From VBDM01 sp963699535 (GTDB lineage: Bacteria > Pseudomonadota > Gammaproteobacteria > Burkholderiales > SG8-39): a DNA stretch of 64,000 nt. Shown piece after piece: positions 20,022 to 28,234 of the stretch (within the stretch, counting starts at the first letter, position 1; each line of letters begins with the position of its first letter). Both the position numbers and the translations under genes were made by a program. The stretch is taken from the NCBI GenBank assembly GCA_963699535.1, contig CAVOUJ010000030.1, positions 1 to 64,000 on the forward strand. Reading direction: 5' to 3'. The notes below the pieces were generated by a model that was given only the letters and a program-made list of their open reading frames with translations, ran no database searches and was not told the origin of the DNA.

Positions 20022-20711
20022 ATGGCGGATAACGGTCTCGCGCAACGCTACCGTGCCTGGCGGAAGCGTGCTCTCGGCGCCGTCACGGAGCGCCTCGAGC
20101 TGGCCGCCGTGCTGGATTTCCTGGCTCCCATGGAAGGGAAGCGCGTTCTGGATGCCGGCTGCGGAGACGGCACGTACTCGCTCGCCGCGGCCGAGCGCGG
20201 GGCGCGGGTCACGGGCGTCGATCTCTCGGTAGACATGCTGGCGGCAGCGCGGGAGACTGGCGCCGCGCGGGGCGTCAATGTGAATTGGAGGCAGGGGAAC
20301 GTTCTCGCGCTTCCCTTTCCGGACTCGAGCTTCGACCTGGCAGTCGCGATCACTCTGCTCTGCCTCGTGCCCGATCCACGGGGAGCCGTGCGCGAGCTGT
20401 CGCGCGTGCTCGTCCCCGGTGGAAGGCTCGTTATCGGCGAGCTGCACCGCTGGAGCCTCTGGGCCACGAAGCGCCGGATCCGCGGTTGGACGGGGGATTC
20501 GTTCTGGCGCGGCTCGCGCTTCTGGACCACGAGCGCGCTTCGGGGTCTCCTGCTTGACTCGAACTTGCGCACGGGCCGGGTGCGCGGCGTTGCCTACTAT
20601 CCGCCCTTCGGATCGGCCGCTCGCCTTCTGGCTCCGCTGGATCCGCTCTGGGCTCGCCTCGGTACTTTCGGCGCAGCTTTCATCGTCATCGAGGGCGTGA
20701 AGCCGGTCTGA
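20022..20711 (+). CDS. Class I SAM-dependent methyltransferase (UbiE/Methyltransf_11 type)
   Basis: 229 residues with the SAM motif VLDAGCGDGTYSLAAAERGA, the acidic VTGVDLS strand and the post-motifs NVLALPFPDSSFDLAV and VLVPGGRLVIGELHR. The C-terminal part has basic and hydrophobic stretches (RGVAYYPPFGSAARLLAPLD) like those in methyltransferases acting on lipids or quinones. No substrate can be assigned. It starts immediately behind the 39-codon remnant, so its original operon partner is probably missing. It converges on yajD with 24 bases between stops. Confidence 0.8.
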   Translation: MADNGLAQRYRAWRKRALGAVTERLELAAVLDFLAPMEGKRVLDAGCGDGTYSLAAAERGARVTGVDLSVDMLAAARETGAARGVNVNWRQGNVLALPFPDSSFDLAVAITLLCLVPDPRGAVRELSRVLVPGGRLVIGELHRWSLWATKRRIRGWTGDSFWRGSRFWTTSALRGLLLDSNLRTGRVRGVAYYPPFGSAARLLAPLDPLWARLGTFGAAFIVIEGVKPV

Positions 20712-20735
20712 GGCCCATGCAGCAATGAGCCAGCT

Positions 20736-21108
20736 TCAGCGGCCGCTTTTCTTGGCGAGCAGCTCCTTGAGACCTGCGAAGGGCGTGTAGGTCGACGCGC
20801 GGCCAGCAGCGGAGGAGCCGCTTCTCTCCGCCGGCCGCTTCCAGCTGCCGCTGGTGTTCGTTGTCGTGACAGTACAGACACAACAGCTCCCAGTTGCTGC
20901 CGTCGGGCGGGTTGTTGTCGTGATTGTGGTCCCGGTGATGGACGGTCAGTTCGCGCACGTTGGCGCGCGTGAACTCGCGCGCGCAGCGCCCGCAGATCCA
21001 GGGGTAGATTTTCAACGCCTGTTCCCGGTAGCCCCGTTCGCGCTTCTCGGCGGCGCGGCGGGCTTCGGCGACGATGCGGTCCAGCTTGCCGGGGTCTTTT
21101 GCGCTCAT
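20736..21108 (-). CDS. yajD: YajD-like HNH nuclease domain protein (frameshifted)
   Basis: Small HNH protein of about 124 residues. The motif core is visible as CGRCAREF, LTVHHRDHNHDNNPPDGSNW and LLCLYCHDNEHQR, containing the zinc Cys pairs and catalytic His. An extra C near 20828 shifts the frame; corrected, the C-terminus reads YTPFAGLKELLAKKSGR, matching YajD. The cellular role of YajD is not established. It stands alone on the minus strand between a methyltransferase and a response regulator. Confidence 0.82.
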
Positions 21109-21143
21109 GGAGCCCGCCCGGAATTTCTAGATCCGAAAGCCCT

Positions 21144-21923
21144 CTAGCGCACGCCGAGCACCGTCTTGATGGCGGTGATCAGGGTTTCGTTCTCGAAGGG
21201 CTTGGTGATGTAGCCGGCCGCCCTGCCGGTGATGCCGCGCAGCACGTCCTCGCGGTTCGCCCGCGCGGTCAGCATGATGACCGGGATCCCCCGCAGGCGC
21301 GGGACCTTGCGCAGCTTGGCGAGGATGCTGAAGCCGTTCGCGTCGGGCAGGATCACGTCGAGCAGGATCACGTCGGGCAGAGGCAGCGCGCTCATCGCCG
21401 CGAGAATTTCGCTCTTGGTGGAAGCGAAGCGCGGCTCGAACTCGTGGATCGCGAGCAGGAGCTTGAGCGCCTGCTTCAGCCCCTCGTCGTCCTCGATCAC
21501 GAGCACCGAATAGGTCGATCCGTTCTCGGGCGTCTTCGGCTCGGAAGCTTTTCGCGCAATGCTGACGTAGTAGCCCTCGGCGTCGAGGGCCTCGGCGCCG
21601 CTCTCGGCTTCCGCTTCCTGCTTGGAGTCCGCGGGAACGGCATACGCCCCGGTCTTTCCGAATAGGTCGTCCATTTTGAGGTCGAGCGTTCTCTCGCGAC
21701 CCGCGACTTCGATGTAGCCGTCTTCAGCCAGGACCTGCGCTGTCTCGAAGACTTCCTCGCCCGTCAATCCCTCCGCCTGGGTGACGATTTCGGCGAGGCT
21801 CGCCTTGCCGTCGAACCGAACGAGCAATTCCAGCGCGGCGGCGTTCAACTGAGTCCGGCCGCTTTTTAGCTCTTCCTTGCCCTTCTTCGTGGGGACGGGA
21901 ATATCCAGCAAGTCTATGTTCAA
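21144..21923 (-). CDS. Response regulator with N-terminal winged-helix-like domain
   Basis: 259 residues. Residues 1-85 form a small helical domain (TQLNAAALELLVRFDGKAS...EDGYIEV) resembling a winged helix or PqqD-like module, followed by a linker and a C-terminal CheY-like receiver. The receiver has the acidic pair VIEDDE, phosphoacceptor Asp in VILLDVILPD, MLTARAN and the conserved Lys in YITKPFEN. The receiver being C-terminal with no classical output domain is uncommon. No histidine kinase is encoded nearby, so its partner and target are unknown. Confidence 0.75.
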   Translation of the reverse strand: MNIDLLDIPVPTKKGKEELKSGRTQLNAAALELLVRFDGKASLAEIVTQAEGLTGEEVFETAQVLAEDGYIEVAGRERTLDLKMDDLFGKTGAYAVPADSKQEAEAESGAEALDAEGYYVSIARKASEPKTPENGSTYSVLVIEDDEGLKQALKLLLAIHEFEPRFASTKSEILAAMSALPLPDVILLDVILPDANGFSILAKLRKVPRLRGIPVIMLTARANREDVLRGITGRAAGYITKPFENETLITAIKTVLGVR

Positions 21924-21941
21924 GGGAAGCCTCCTTGAGTG

Positions 21942-22835
21942 TCAGCGCGGCGGCTTGAGGTCGGCGTCGCGCAGCACGTTGCCGGCCCAATTCTTCCCCG
22001 TCAGGACGGTAAAGCTGTACACGACGAAATCGCCCAGGTCGAAGCGGAACTTCTCTTCCGCCGAGATCTTCCGGGCGGTTCGCGTAAGCTCGCTGCGGTC
22101 GACCGCCTGCTTTCTGGGCAAGGCGAGCAGGATGTTGTTGACGTCGCCGGGGACATCGAGGATGAACAGCTCGTCGAATGCCTCCTGGTGCGTGCGAATC
22201 ACCGAGTTGTACACGGGGTTGTGGGAGGGGCGCCAGATGTTGCTCACCGCCACGCCGCCGGGGGTGAGCGCGCGCCGCACCGCCTGCATGAATTCCAAGG
22301 TCGTCAGGTGCGCCGGCACGCTGCGGGCACCGAAGGCATCGAGGATGATCATGTCGTAAGGCTGCCGGACATTCTCGATGAACTGCCTTCCGTCGCCAAC
22401 GTGGGCGCGCATCCGCTCGTCCTCCCGGAATCCGAAGTATTGCTTCGCGACATCAACGACCGCCGGATCAATTTCCGCGACGTCGATCGCCGCGGCGGGA
22501 TAATGCTTGCGCAGGAACATCGGCAAGCTCCCTCCGCCGAGGCCGACGACGAGGATGCGCCGGGGTCCTTCGCAAAGGGCAAGGCCGACGAGCGCAACCC
22601 TCGAATAGGCCAGTTCCATGTGGTCCGGATCGCCCGGCTTCACGACGCTCTGGCGTCCGCCGAACCTCTCGAAAAGCAGCGTGCGCAGGCCGTTGCTGTC
22701 TTCGGTGACGATGATGTTGTTGTAGGACGAGGCCTTCTCATAGATGACCGTCTGCGCGCAGGCCGCGAGGGACAGCGCGAGGAGAAGGCAAAGTCCGGCG
22801 CGGGAGAAGAGACGAGGGTTCACGGCTCTACGCAT
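21942..22835 (-). CDS. Spermidine synthase-like protein with lipoprotein signal
   Basis: 297 residues. A hydrophobic leader ending in LSLAAC suggests a lipidated, envelope-located protein. The body is a Rossmann-type spermidine synthase domain: ILVVGLGGGSLPMFLRKH, IDVAEIDPAVVDVA, VGDGRQFIEN and YDMIILDAFGA. Its location and divergence argue against cytosolic polyamine synthesis. The start overlaps the IclR regulator stop by eight bases (ATGCGTAG), so the two are translationally coupled. Function unknown. Confidence 0.75.
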   Translation of the reverse strand: MRRAVNPRLFSRAGLCLLLALSLAACAQTVIYEKASSYNNIIVTEDSNGLRTLLFERFGGRQSVVKPGDPDHMELAYSRVALVGLALCEGPRRILVVGLGGGSLPMFLRKHYPAAAIDVAEIDPAVVDVAKQYFGFREDERMRAHVGDGRQFIENVRQPYDMIILDAFGARSVPAHLTTLEFMQAVRRALTPGGVAVSNIWRPSHNPVYNSVIRTHQEAFDELFILDVPGDVNNILLALPRKQAVDRSELTRTARKISAEEKFRFDLGDFVVYSFTVLTGKNWAGNVLRDADLKPPR

Positions 22836-23593
22836 GGTACCCGATCGCGCGCGAGATCCTTTCGGCAGTCTCCCTCACCGCGCCGGACCAGGCGCTTTTC
22901 ATGCGCTCCGCCGGGGCCGAGACCGAGAGACCCGCGACCATCGCTCCGGTGTCGTCGCGAACTCCTGCGCCGATGCACCGCACGCCGAGTTCGGCCTCCT
23001 CGTTGTCCACCGCATAGCCGTTGCGGCGGATGCGCTCGAACTCGCGCTCGAGGCGCCGCGATGCTGGTGAGCGTATTGCGGGTGAACTGCGGCAGGCGCG
23101 TCCTTTGCGCGTACGCTCGCAGGCCCGCCGCGCCGTCCTGGAGCAGGAACAATTTTCCGACCGCGGTGATATGCAAGGGCGCCCTGGCCCCGATGATGTT
23201 CACCACGCGCATCAGCGAGCGCCCGCTCGATGTTCGTTCGACGTAGACGATTTCGTCGTCGCGCCGCACCGAGAGGTTGACCGCCTCGCCGGTGGCGGCG
23301 TGGAGCTCGCGCATGTAGGGCAGCGCGTGCTCGCGCACGCTGATGCGTCCTTTGACGAGGTTGCCCAGCTCGAGCAGACGGATGCCGAGACGGTAGCTGC
23401 CCGGGTCGACGCGCTCGACCATGCGGTCGTTGACCAGCGCCCCCAGTATGCGATGCGCGGTCGAAGGGTGAAGGTTGCTCGATTGCGCCAGGCTCTTCAA
23501 TGCTACGGGCTGCGGGTGGCGCGCGAGCACTTCAAGCAGCTTCATCATGCGCCCGATGACCTGGATCGAATTCTTGGATTCAGCGGTGACCAC
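22828..23593 (-). CDS. IclR-family transcriptional regulator (frameshifted)
   Basis: About 255 residues. The N-terminal winged helix (LKSLAQSSNLHPSTAHRILGAL) is followed by the IclR effector domain with VNLSVRRDDEIVYVERTSS and the C-terminal GVRCIGAGVRDDTGAMVAGLSVS. One inserted G near 23060 (GCGGCGCCTC) shifts the frame. The gene diverges from lutA across a 110-bp gap with a palindrome at 23622-23641, so it is a good candidate regulator of lutAB and of itself. Effector unknown; an organic acid is plausible. Confidence 0.86.
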
Positions 23594-23621
23594 GTCGGGT
23601 GCCGAATGTCGAATCGCGCAA

Positions 23622-23641
23622 TTCTATACCACGATATGGAA
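23622..23641. promoter_or_regulatory. Candidate IclR operator between iclR-type gene and lutA
   Basis: TTCTATA (23622-23628) and TATGGAA (23635-23641) form an imperfect palindrome with six of seven matching positions around a six-base centre. IclR-family proteins bind partially palindromic sites of this size in divergent promoter regions. A second symmetry, ACGGG...CCCGT, follows at about 23641-23659. Confidence 0.4.
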
Positions 23642-23703
23642 CGGGAATCCGGAACCCGTGATCGTGCATGCTATGATCCAACGCTCCCTCGGCGAACTGT
23701 TTC

Positions 23704-24435
23704 ATGCGCGTCGGTCTCTTCGTTACCTGCTTGGTCGATCTCATGCGGCCGTCGATCGGCTTTGCCGCGCTGAGACTGCTCGAAGCGGCCCACCACGACG
23801 TCGTGGTTCCGGCAGGGCAGACCTGCTGCGGTCAGCCTGGCTGGAACTCGGGCGACCGGAAATCGGCGCGCGCGCTTGCCGAAAAGCTGATCGGCGAGTT
23901 CGAGGGCTGCGATTGCGTGGTCGTTCCCTCGGGGTCCTGCGCCGGAATGATCCGCGTGCATTTTCCCGACGTGTTCAGGGACGATCCGTACATGCTCGCC
24001 AGAGCCGAACGACTCGCCGCGCGCACCTACGAGCTGACCGAATTCCTGACCAAGGTGGCCAAGCGCGCGCAGATTCCAGGCGGCTTCGAGGGCACCGTGA
24101 CCTATCACGACTCCTGCTCCGGCCTGCGGGAGCTGGGCGTGAAGGCGCAGCCGCGGCAGCTGCTTGCGAGGGTCGCGGGCCTGAAGCTCGCCGAAATGGA
24201 GGAGTGCGAAACCTGCTGCGGCTTCGGCGGAACCTTCTCGATCAAGTTCGGCGAGATCTCCTCCGAGATGGCGGAGAGGAAATGCGCGCACATCGCGGCG
24301 AGCGGCGCTCAGGCGGTCGTTCTCGGCGACCTGGGCTGCATGCTCAACATCGAGGGACGCCTGCGGGCGCGCGGCGATTCGAAGACGCGGGTGCTGCACG
24401 TGGCCGAAGTGCTGGCCGGGGTGGAAGAGGAATAG
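23704..24435 (+). CDS. lutA: LutA-type (Fe-S) CCG-domain protein, lactate utilisation
   Basis: 243 residues with two CCG cysteine motifs: GQTCCGQPGWNSG and EECETCCGFGGTFS, the cysteine-rich domains of heterodisulfide-reductase-like subunits. LutA works with LutB (and normally LutC) to oxidise L-lactate to pyruvate in the cytoplasm. The gene is intact, starts 110 bases from the divergent IclR regulator and is followed four bases later by lutB. Confidence 0.9.
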   Translation: MRVGLFVTCLVDLMRPSIGFAALRLLEAAHHDVVVPAGQTCCGQPGWNSGDRKSARALAEKLIGEFEGCDCVVVPSGSCAGMIRVHFPDVFRDDPYMLARAERLAARTYELTEFLTKVAKRAQIPGGFEGTVTYHDSCSGLRELGVKAQPRQLLARVAGLKLAEMEECETCCGFGGTFSIKFGEISSEMAERKCAHIAASGAQAVVLGDLGCMLNIEGRLRARGDSKTRVLHVAEVLAGVEEE

Positions 24436-24439
24436 CGCG

Positions 24440-25873
24440 GTGCAGCTCAAGTCGATGCACTTCAAGCCGCGCGCATCGGAGGCGCTCGCGAACGTAACTC
24501 TGCAGGCGAACCTGCGCAAGTTCCAGTCCGCCGGGTTCACGGCGCTGCGGGCAAGCGCCGTTGCCGAGTTCGGCCCCGAGCTTTTCGAAAAGCTGCGCGG
24601 GGAAGGCGCCGAGATCCGGGACCGTTCCCTGGCGAACCTGGATGCATGGATAGAGCGCTTCGAGTCGGAAGCCGTGCGCCGCGGGGCGAGCGTGCTCTAC
24701 GCCGAAACCCGCGAGGAAGCCTGCGATCTGCTCCTGGAGATATGCCGGCGGCACGGCGTCAGGAAGGCGATCAAGTCCAAATCGATGCTCTCGGAGGAAG
24801 CCGGTGTGAACGAGGCGCTTTCCGCGGCCGGCGTGACGCCCGTCGAGACCGATCTCGGTGAATACATCCTCCAGCTCGCGGAGGAGCCACCTTCGCACAT
24901 CATCGCCCCGGCCCTGCACAAGAGCAGGGAGGAGGTCGCGAGCCTCTTCGAGACGCATCATCATTCGCCGCGGAAGGGCGATATTCCACGCCTGACCCGG
25001 GAGGCGCGGGAGGTGTTGAGGCAGCATTTCCTGTCGGCCGACCTGGGCATCTCGGGCGGCAACTTCTTGATCGCCGAGACCGGTTCGGGAGTCATCGTTA
25101 CCAACGAAGGCAACGGACGCATGGTGACGACGCTGCCGCGCGTGCACGTGTGCATCACCGGGATCGAGAAAGTGCTCCCGACTCTGGAGGACTTTTCGAC
25201 GCTCCTGAGACTGTTGACCCGTTCGGCGACCGGCCAGGCGATCTCCAATTACGTCAGCCTTTTTACCGGACCGCGCGGCGCGCGGGACCGCGACGGGCCC
25301 GGGCACCTGTACTTCATTCTGGCGGACGCCGGACGCACGAATCTCATAGGCGGCGAAATGCAGGAGATGCTGCGCTGCATCCGCTGCGGGGCGTGCATGA
25401 ACCACTGCCCGGTATACCGGGCGGTCGGCGGACACAGCTACGGCTGGGTGTATCCGGGGCCGATGGGCTCGGTGCTCACGCCCAGTTACGTCGGGCTGGA
25501 GAAAGCCCTCGATCTGCCGCACGCAGCCACGCTGTGCGGCGCCTGCTCGGTGGCCTGCCCGGTGAAGATTCCGCTGCCGGAGCTGTTGCGCAAGCTGCGC
25601 GAAAAACAACTGGATCAGGGCCTGCGTCCCCGGAGCGAGGTTGCGGCGATCCGCCTGTGGTCGTGGGCGGCGCGGCACCCGCGCTTCTACGCGCTCGCCG
25701 CGGCGATCGCGGCGCGTTGCCTGTGTATCCTCGGCGGCCGCGACGGAATGATACGAACGCTTCCCTTCGGGCGGGAATGGACTCGCGGACGGTTCTTCCC
25801 TGCGCCCAAGTCCGGGAAAACGTTTCGCGCGCTCTACGGCGCCCGGGCGAAGCGCAAGCCGGCCGCCCGCTGA
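24440..25873 (+). CDS. lutB: LutB-type iron-sulfur protein, lactate utilisation
   Basis: 477 residues. The N-terminal LUD (DUF162) domain (KSKSMLSEEAGVNEAL, GISGGNFLIAETGS) is followed by two ferredoxin-like clusters, CIRCGACMNHCPVYR and CGACSVACPVKIP. Start is a GTG four bases after lutA. It is full length and unbroken. No lutC follows: the next gene, corA, lies on the opposite strand two bases beyond the stop, so either the complex lacks LutC or that gene is elsewhere. Confidence 0.9.
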   Translation: MQLKSMHFKPRASEALANVTLQANLRKFQSAGFTALRASAVAEFGPELFEKLRGEGAEIRDRSLANLDAWIERFESEAVRRGASVLYAETREEACDLLLEICRRHGVRKAIKSKSMLSEEAGVNEALSAAGVTPVETDLGEYILQLAEEPPSHIIAPALHKSREEVASLFETHHHSPRKGDIPRLTREAREVLRQHFLSADLGISGGNFLIAETGSGVIVTNEGNGRMVTTLPRVHVCITGIEKVLPTLEDFSTLLRLLTRSATGQAISNYVSLFTGPRGARDRDGPGHLYFILADAGRTNLIGGEMQEMLRCIRCGACMNHCPVYRAVGGHSYGWVYPGPMGSVLTPSYVGLEKALDLPHAATLCGACSVACPVKIPLPELLRKLREKQLDQGLRPRSEVAAIRLWSWAARHPRFYALAAAIAARCLCILGGRDGMIRTLPFGREWTRGRFFPAPKSGKTFRALYGARAKRKPAAR

Positions 25874-25874
25874 C

Positions 25875-26840
25875 CTACAGCCATCCGGCCTTACGGAAGC
25901 GGATCCAGAGGTAGGCGTTGATCGCGGCCATAATGCCGATCGCCATGGGATAGCCGAATGCCCATTCCAGCTCCGGCATCTGCTTGAAGTTCATGCCGTA
26001 TACGCTAGCGATGAAGGTCGGTACCGCTATGAGCGCGCCCCAGGCCGCGAGGCGCTTGGTCACTTCCGTCTCGCCGAAAGTGATCATGGCCACGTTCACT
26101 TGGATCGCGGTCGTCACGGTGTCGCGCTGGCTCGCGATCGTCTGGCTGATCCGGACCAGGTGGTCGTAGACGTCTCGGTAGTAATCCTGCAGGCCCGCGC
26201 ATACTTGCGGGACGCGCCCGCCGTACAGCTTGCCCACCGCCTCCAGGAGCGGCAGCACCGCGTGCTGCAGCGTGGTGAGCTTCTGCCTCACGTAGTAGAG
26301 CCCCTCGATGTTGGCGCGCAGCGACTTGCCCGTGAAGATCTCCTCCTCGAACTTCTCGAACTCGTCTTCGATTGCGTCGAGCACGGGAAAATACCGGTCC
26401 ACCACCGCGTCGATCAGCGCGTAGAGCACAAAGCCCGCCCCGTGCTTCAGAAGCTCCGGTTCGCGCTCGCATCGGGCGCGCACGCCGATGAAGCCCGGCT
26501 CGGCGTTGTTGCGCACCGACAGCACGTAATTCCTGCCGACGAAAATATCGACTTCGCCGATCTTCAGTTCCTCGCCCACGACCTGGATGTTGTGCAGCAC
26601 CGCGAAGAGGGAATCCCCGAACTCGTCGATCTTTGGGCGCTGGTGCCCGTGGCGCGCGTCCTCGACGGCAAGCTCGTGCAGGTCGAATTCGCTCTGCATC
26701 GAAGTCAGCTCGCCCGGCCCGGGGTCTTTCATCGCGACCCAGACGAAGCACTCGGGCCGGCTCAGGTATTCGCTGATGTCCTCGGGCTTGATGTCGCCGA
26801 GTTTCTTCCCGTCCTGATAGGCCGCACAGTTGATGAGCAT
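25875..26840 (-). CDS. corA: CorA family magnesium/cobalt transporter
   Basis: 321 residues. A large N-terminal cytoplasmic domain rich in acidic helices precedes two C-terminal transmembrane segments. The selectivity motif is present as SVYGMNFKQMPEL. CorA forms a pentameric Mg2+ channel in the inner membrane. Intact, convergent with lutB and divergent from the aminotransferase to its right. Co2+ or Ni2+ transport cannot be excluded from sequence. Confidence 0.92.
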   Translation of the reverse strand: MLINCAAYQDGKKLGDIKPEDISEYLSRPECFVWVAMKDPGPGELTSMQSEFDLHELAVEDARHGHQRPKIDEFGDSLFAVLHNIQVVGEELKIGEVDIFVGRNYVLSVRNNAEPGFIGVRARCEREPELLKHGAGFVLYALIDAVVDRYFPVLDAIEDEFEKFEEEIFTGKSLRANIEGLYYVRQKLTTLQHAVLPLLEAVGKLYGGRVPQVCAGLQDYYRDVYDHLVRISQTIASQRDTVTTAIQVNVAMITFGETEVTKRLAAWGALIAVPTFIASVYGMNFKQMPELEWAFGYPMAIGIMAAINAYLWIRFRKAGWL

Positions 26841-26938
26841 GGTATTTTCTCTCGCGTTCTCTCGGCGAATGATAAGGCAGGCGCCTCGCCGGGCATAGGA
26901 TAAAATGAGCCGCGTCGGGTTCCAGGACGCCCCGAGAC

Positions 26939-28150
26939 ATGCCCAACATCAGCCGCCGCACCGCCGAGCTCGGCACGGAAAACGCCTTCGTCGTCCTCGC
27001 CGAGGTGAACGACCTCGCCCGCAGGGGCAAGGACATCATCTCGTTCTGCATCGGCCAGCCCGACTTCCACACGCCCGCGAACGTCCAGGACGCGGCCGTG
27101 CGCGCGGTGCGCGAGGGCAGGCACGGCTATACGCCGTCCGCCGGGATCGCGGAGTTGCGCGAGGCCGCGGCGCGCTACATGGGGGCGATGCGGGGCCTGT
27201 CGATCAGGCCCGAGGACGTCGTGATCGGCGCGGGGGCGAAGCCTTTCATCGCCTACACGATTCTTTCCACGACCGACTACGGGGTGGGCGACGAAGTGAT
27301 CTACCCGAATCCCGGGTTTCCGATCTACGAGTCGCAGATCATCGCCAACGGCGCGGTGCCCGTGCCGCTGCACCTGCGCGAGGCGCGCGACTTCGCCTTC
27401 GATCCCGCGGAGCTCGAGGCGAAGATCACGAAGAAGACAAAGCTCGTCATTCTGAATTCCCCGCAGAACCCGACTGGCGGCATCCTGGCGAGGAAGGACC
27501 TCGAGGCGATCGCGGCGATCCTCGCGCGCCATCCCGACGTCTGGATCTACGCCGACGAGATCTATTCGCGGCTGTGCTACGAAGGCGAGTTCTGCTCGAT
27601 CGCCTCGCTTCCGGGAATGGCCGAGCGCACCATCATTTCGGATGGCGCTTCCAAGACCTGGGCGATGACCGGCTGGCGCATCGGCTTCGCCGCGAACGCG
27701 GCGCTCGCCCCGCAGTTCGTGCGCTGGGTGACCAATACCGAGTCCTGCGCCTCCCACGTCAGCCAGTGGGCCGCGGTCGAGGCGATCAACGGGCCTCAAG
27801 GCGACGCGCAGAAGATGCGCGAATCCTTCCTCGAGCGGCGCAACCTGATCGTGGGCCTCTTGAACAAGGTGCCGGGCGTTTCCTGCAGGACGCCCGGGGG
27901 CGCCTTCTACGCCTGGCCGAACGTGACCGAGGCCTGCCGGATGGTCGGCGCGGCGGATTCCGAGGAGTTCAGGAAGCGGCTCCTCAACGAGGCCGGCGTC
28001 GCGGTGCTCGCCGACATCCACTTCGGCGCGCGCGTGCCCGGCGAGGGCCAGCACATCCGCTTTTCCTACGCCGCGTCCAAGTCCGCGATCGAGCAGGGCG
28101 TCGCGCGCATGGCGGACTTCATCCGCAAGAACCAGCGCCGCGTCGCGTGA
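26939..28150 (+). CDS. Class I/II pyridoxal-phosphate aminotransferase
   Basis: 403 residues of the aspartate-aminotransferase fold. PLP-site motifs are NSPQNPTGG, YADEIYSRL and SDGASKTWAMTGWRIGF, where the Lys forms the Schiff base. The C-terminal Arg for the substrate carboxylate lies in HIRFSYA. It belongs to the broad AspC/alanine-type group; the exact amino donor cannot be fixed. It starts 98 bases from divergent corA, with a short AT-rich GGATAAAAT stretch before it. Intact. Confidence 0.87.
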   Translation: MPNISRRTAELGTENAFVVLAEVNDLARRGKDIISFCIGQPDFHTPANVQDAAVRAVREGRHGYTPSAGIAELREAAARYMGAMRGLSIRPEDVVIGAGAKPFIAYTILSTTDYGVGDEVIYPNPGFPIYESQIIANGAVPVPLHLREARDFAFDPAELEAKITKKTKLVILNSPQNPTGGILARKDLEAIAAILARHPDVWIYADEIYSRLCYEGEFCSIASLPGMAERTIISDGASKTWAMTGWRIGFAANAALAPQFVRWVTNTESCASHVSQWAAVEAINGPQGDAQKMRESFLERRNLIVGLLNKVPGVSCRTPGGAFYAWPNVTEACRMVGAADSEEFRKRLLNEAGVAVLADIHFGARVPGEGQHIRFSYAASKSAIEQGVARMADFIRKNQRRVA

Positions 28151-28155
28151 ACCTT

Positions 28156-28221
28156 CATTCCCGCGAACGCGGGAATCCAGGGACTGTCGAAAGTCGCTGG
28201 ATCCCCGCTTGCGCGGGGGTG
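28156..28221. repeat. REP/dRS3-like inverted palindrome pair
   Basis: Two palindromic units in opposite orientation. The first core at 28157-28176 fits ATTCCC-N8-GGGAAT exactly, and the flank CCAG continues it. The second, CTGGATCCCCGC...GCGGGGGTG (28197-28221), is its inverted, slightly diverged partner. This matches the dispersed CATTCCCGCG...CGCGGGAATCCAG repeats of many Proteobacteria and the dRS3 consensus of Neisseria. It lies between the aminotransferase stop and mnmA and could form hairpins in the transcript. Confidence 0.75.
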
Positions 28222-28234
28222 GTGGGCTGATCAA

